Shown here: positions 4,053 through 5,068 of the stretch, in pieces | Position numbering within the stretch: the stretch's first letter is position 1 | Layout of the letters: each line of letters opens with the position of its first letter | Assembly (NCBI GenBank): GCA_046861615.1 | Contig: JBHHUS010000078.1 | Span: forward strand, 1-5,068 | Reading direction: 5' to 3' | From: CAZNUM01 sp046861615 | Lineage (GTDB): Bacteria; Fidelibacterota; Marinisomatia; Marinisomatales; TCS55 | Length of the DNA stretch: 5,068 bases | Notes under the pieces: generated by a model | Seen by the model: the letters and a program-made list of their open reading frames with translations, nothing else | What the model was told of the DNA's origin: nothing | The model's database searches: none | Program-made: the position numbers and the translations under genes

Positions 4053-4649
4053 ATGGTTAAGAACGGTATCCAAAGGCGTTTTTTTACTACGGGAGATGTT
4101 GCCCGTTATTGCCAGGTTAATGTGAATACGGTAAAACGTTGGATCCGTAACGGGCAATTGAAAGCCTTTAAGACGCCCAGTGGTCATTTTCGAGTAATAC
4201 GGGAAAATTTTATTCAATTCGTCAAGAAATATGGTTATCCTCTGGACTCCCGGCTCCTGGGGAAACGGGAACAGAATGTAGACATTCTGATTATCGATGA
4301 TGACCCGTCTCACTTGCAGTTAGTGACCTATTTAATCCACCGCTTTAATGAATCCCTCACTGTAGCCACTGCCGGAAACGGGGTGGAAGGTTTTAAAATG
4401 ATTGATCAAATGAAACCAAAGCTGGTTTTATTAGACCTTAATATGCCAGATATTTCAGGTATGGACCTGACTAAAATGGTCAGGAGTCAGGAAAGCCTGG
4501 CAGAAACTAGGATTGGAATCATTTCTGCTTTTCTGGATGCCGGGTTGCGGAAATCACTGGCCCGTTTGCAGGTGGTGAGAATTATTACAAAACCGATCCA
4601 GGTTGACCAGTTGATGGGACTTTATCAACATGTTTTTGGAAATGCCTGA
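4053..4649 (+). CDS. Response regulator with N-terminal excisionase/MerR-type HTH and C-terminal receiver domain
   Basis: A 198-residue cytoplasmic DNA-binding protein. Residues 10-59 form a helix-turn-helix with wing of the HTH_17/excisionase (BldC-like) kind: FTTGDVARYCQVNVNTVKRWI is the helical pair and TPSGHFRV (41-48) the wing. Residues 76-195 are a complete receiver domain: the acidic pocket is Asp82-Asp84, the phosphorylatable Asp128 is in LLDLNMP, the switch Ser158 is in IISA, and Lys180 is in TKP. The domain order is the reverse of OmpR or NarL proteins, where the receiver comes first. It should bind DNA in response to phosphorylation, but no kinase is seen here. It has its own promoter and an AAGGA ribosome site. 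The 12-bp repeats in that promoter could be its own binding sites. The next gene, another receiver, follows after 36 nt. Confidence 0.9.
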   Translation: MVKNGIQRRFFTTGDVARYCQVNVNTVKRWIRNGQLKAFKTPSGHFRVIRENFIQFVKKYGYPLDSRLLGKREQNVDILIIDDDPSHLQLVTYLIHRFNESLTVATAGNGVEGFKMIDQMKPKLVLLDLNMPDISGMDLTKMVRSQESLAETRIGIISAFLDAGLRKSLARLQVVRIITKPIQVDQLMGLYQHVFGNA

Positions 4650-4685
4650 GAAGTAAATGGCTTGGATGGTTAAAATTCCGTTATC

Positions 4686-5066
4686 ATGATGGTCACTAAA
4701 ACACCGAAACAAGTAGCGCTGGTGGTAGAGGATGATAAAAGCACCCTGAAGATGATGTACTACTATCTTCGGGACGACTATGATTCTCTGTTTGCTGAAA
4801 GCGTGTTGAAAGCGAAAGAGATTCTTGAAGCGAATATAGTTGATATTATTCTTCTGGATTTATCTTTGGAAGGGAAGGAAGACGGACTGGATCTGGTAAG
4901 GGAGTTACGACAGAGTAAACGGTGGGCGGGATTGCCCATCATTGCAACAACGGCACATGCCTTTTCAACGGATAGGGATCAGTGCATGCAAGCTGGTTGT
5001 GACGATTACCTGGCGAAACCGATCAGCCGGGATCAATTACTGAAAAAGATGCAGGATTGGTTATAA
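4686..5066 (+). CDS. Single-domain response regulator (CheY/DivK-like receiver)
   Basis: A 126-residue protein consisting only of a receiver domain. The acidic pocket is Glu15-Asp16-Asp17 (VVEDD), the phosphoacceptor Asp58 is in LLDLSL, the switch Thr89 is in ATTAH, and Lys111 is in AKPI. The segment TAHAF...DRDQCMQAGCDDYLAKPI resembles receivers of hybrid histidine kinases and DivK, so it probably acts in a phosphorelay or by protein contact rather than on DNA. It has no output domain. ATG codons at 4686 and 4689 are adjacent and either could start; neither has a clear ribosome site (GGATGG is about 18 nt away). It is probably co-transcribed with the HTH-receiver gene, as no terminator lies in the 36-nt gap. 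TAA falls 2 nt before the window end, so the protein is complete. Confidence 0.92.
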   Translation: MMVTKTPKQVALVVEDDKSTLKMMYYYLRDDYDSLFAESVLKAKEILEANIVDIILLDLSLEGKEDGLDLVRELRQSKRWAGLPIIATTAHAFSTDRDQCMQAGCDDYLAKPISRDQLLKKMQDWL

Positions 5067-5068
5067 AA

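Noticed and set aside
4038..4313. Minus-strand 91-codon open frame opposite the HTH-receiver gene
   Set aside because: Antisense to a domain-confirmed gene; no motif or ribosome site supports it.

Overview
The window looks like ordinary bacterial chromosome from a mesophile with moderate GC (roughly mid-40s %, judged by eye). All the genes are close-packed bacterial types with Shine-Dalgarno sites, overlapping ATGA junctions and sigma70-like promoter hexamers. The mix fits an environmental bacterium of the FCB/Calditrichaeota-like kind: a small bacterial RRM protein, a one-domain (YkvM-type) QueF, a QueE of the CX14CX2C kind, and an excisionase-type HTH fused to a receiver. That placement is an inference of low certainty, because no rRNA or universal marker is present.

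Layout from left to right. Positions 1-222 (+) hold the last 73 codons of a xanthine dehydrogenase-family molybdenum subunit, converging on a complete minus-strand gene (247-684) for a yeast-type (FCY1-like) cytosine deaminase. Next on the minus strand is a single-RRM RNA-binding protein (848-1117), with a strong intrinsic terminator (790-828) and a structured leader of about 100 nt. Then come a 59-residue two-helix membrane protein resembling the YgaP/DUF2892 family (1359-1538) and a tRNA-Lys(UUU) gene (1634-1706). The block 1779-3868 is a tight minus-strand operon queC-queE-queD-queF. Divergent from it on the plus strand are a HTH-receiver response regulator (4053-4649) and a stand-alone receiver protein (4686-5066).

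Function. The que operon encodes the four consecutive steps from 7,8-dihydroneopterin triphosphate to preQ1, the precursor of queuosine in tRNA. QueD makes carboxytetrahydropterin, QueE makes 7-carboxy-7-deazaguanine, QueC makes preQ0 and QueF makes preQ1. The entry enzyme (FolE) and the later Tgt, QueA and QueG/QueH steps are not in this window. The two response regulators are probably one transcription unit; no sensor kinase is visible. The cytosine deaminase, next to a Mo-hydroxylase of the purine-oxidising superfamily, hints at a nucleobase salvage or catabolism neighbourhood to the left.

The least ordinary parts are non-coding. Overlapping divergent promoters (4004-4037) carry a perfect 12-bp direct repeat. 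The RRM gene has a leader with two mutually exclusive helices around a mini-ORF. A small hairpin with pseudoknot potential lies immediately before queC. I see no mobile element, CRISPR array or defence system.
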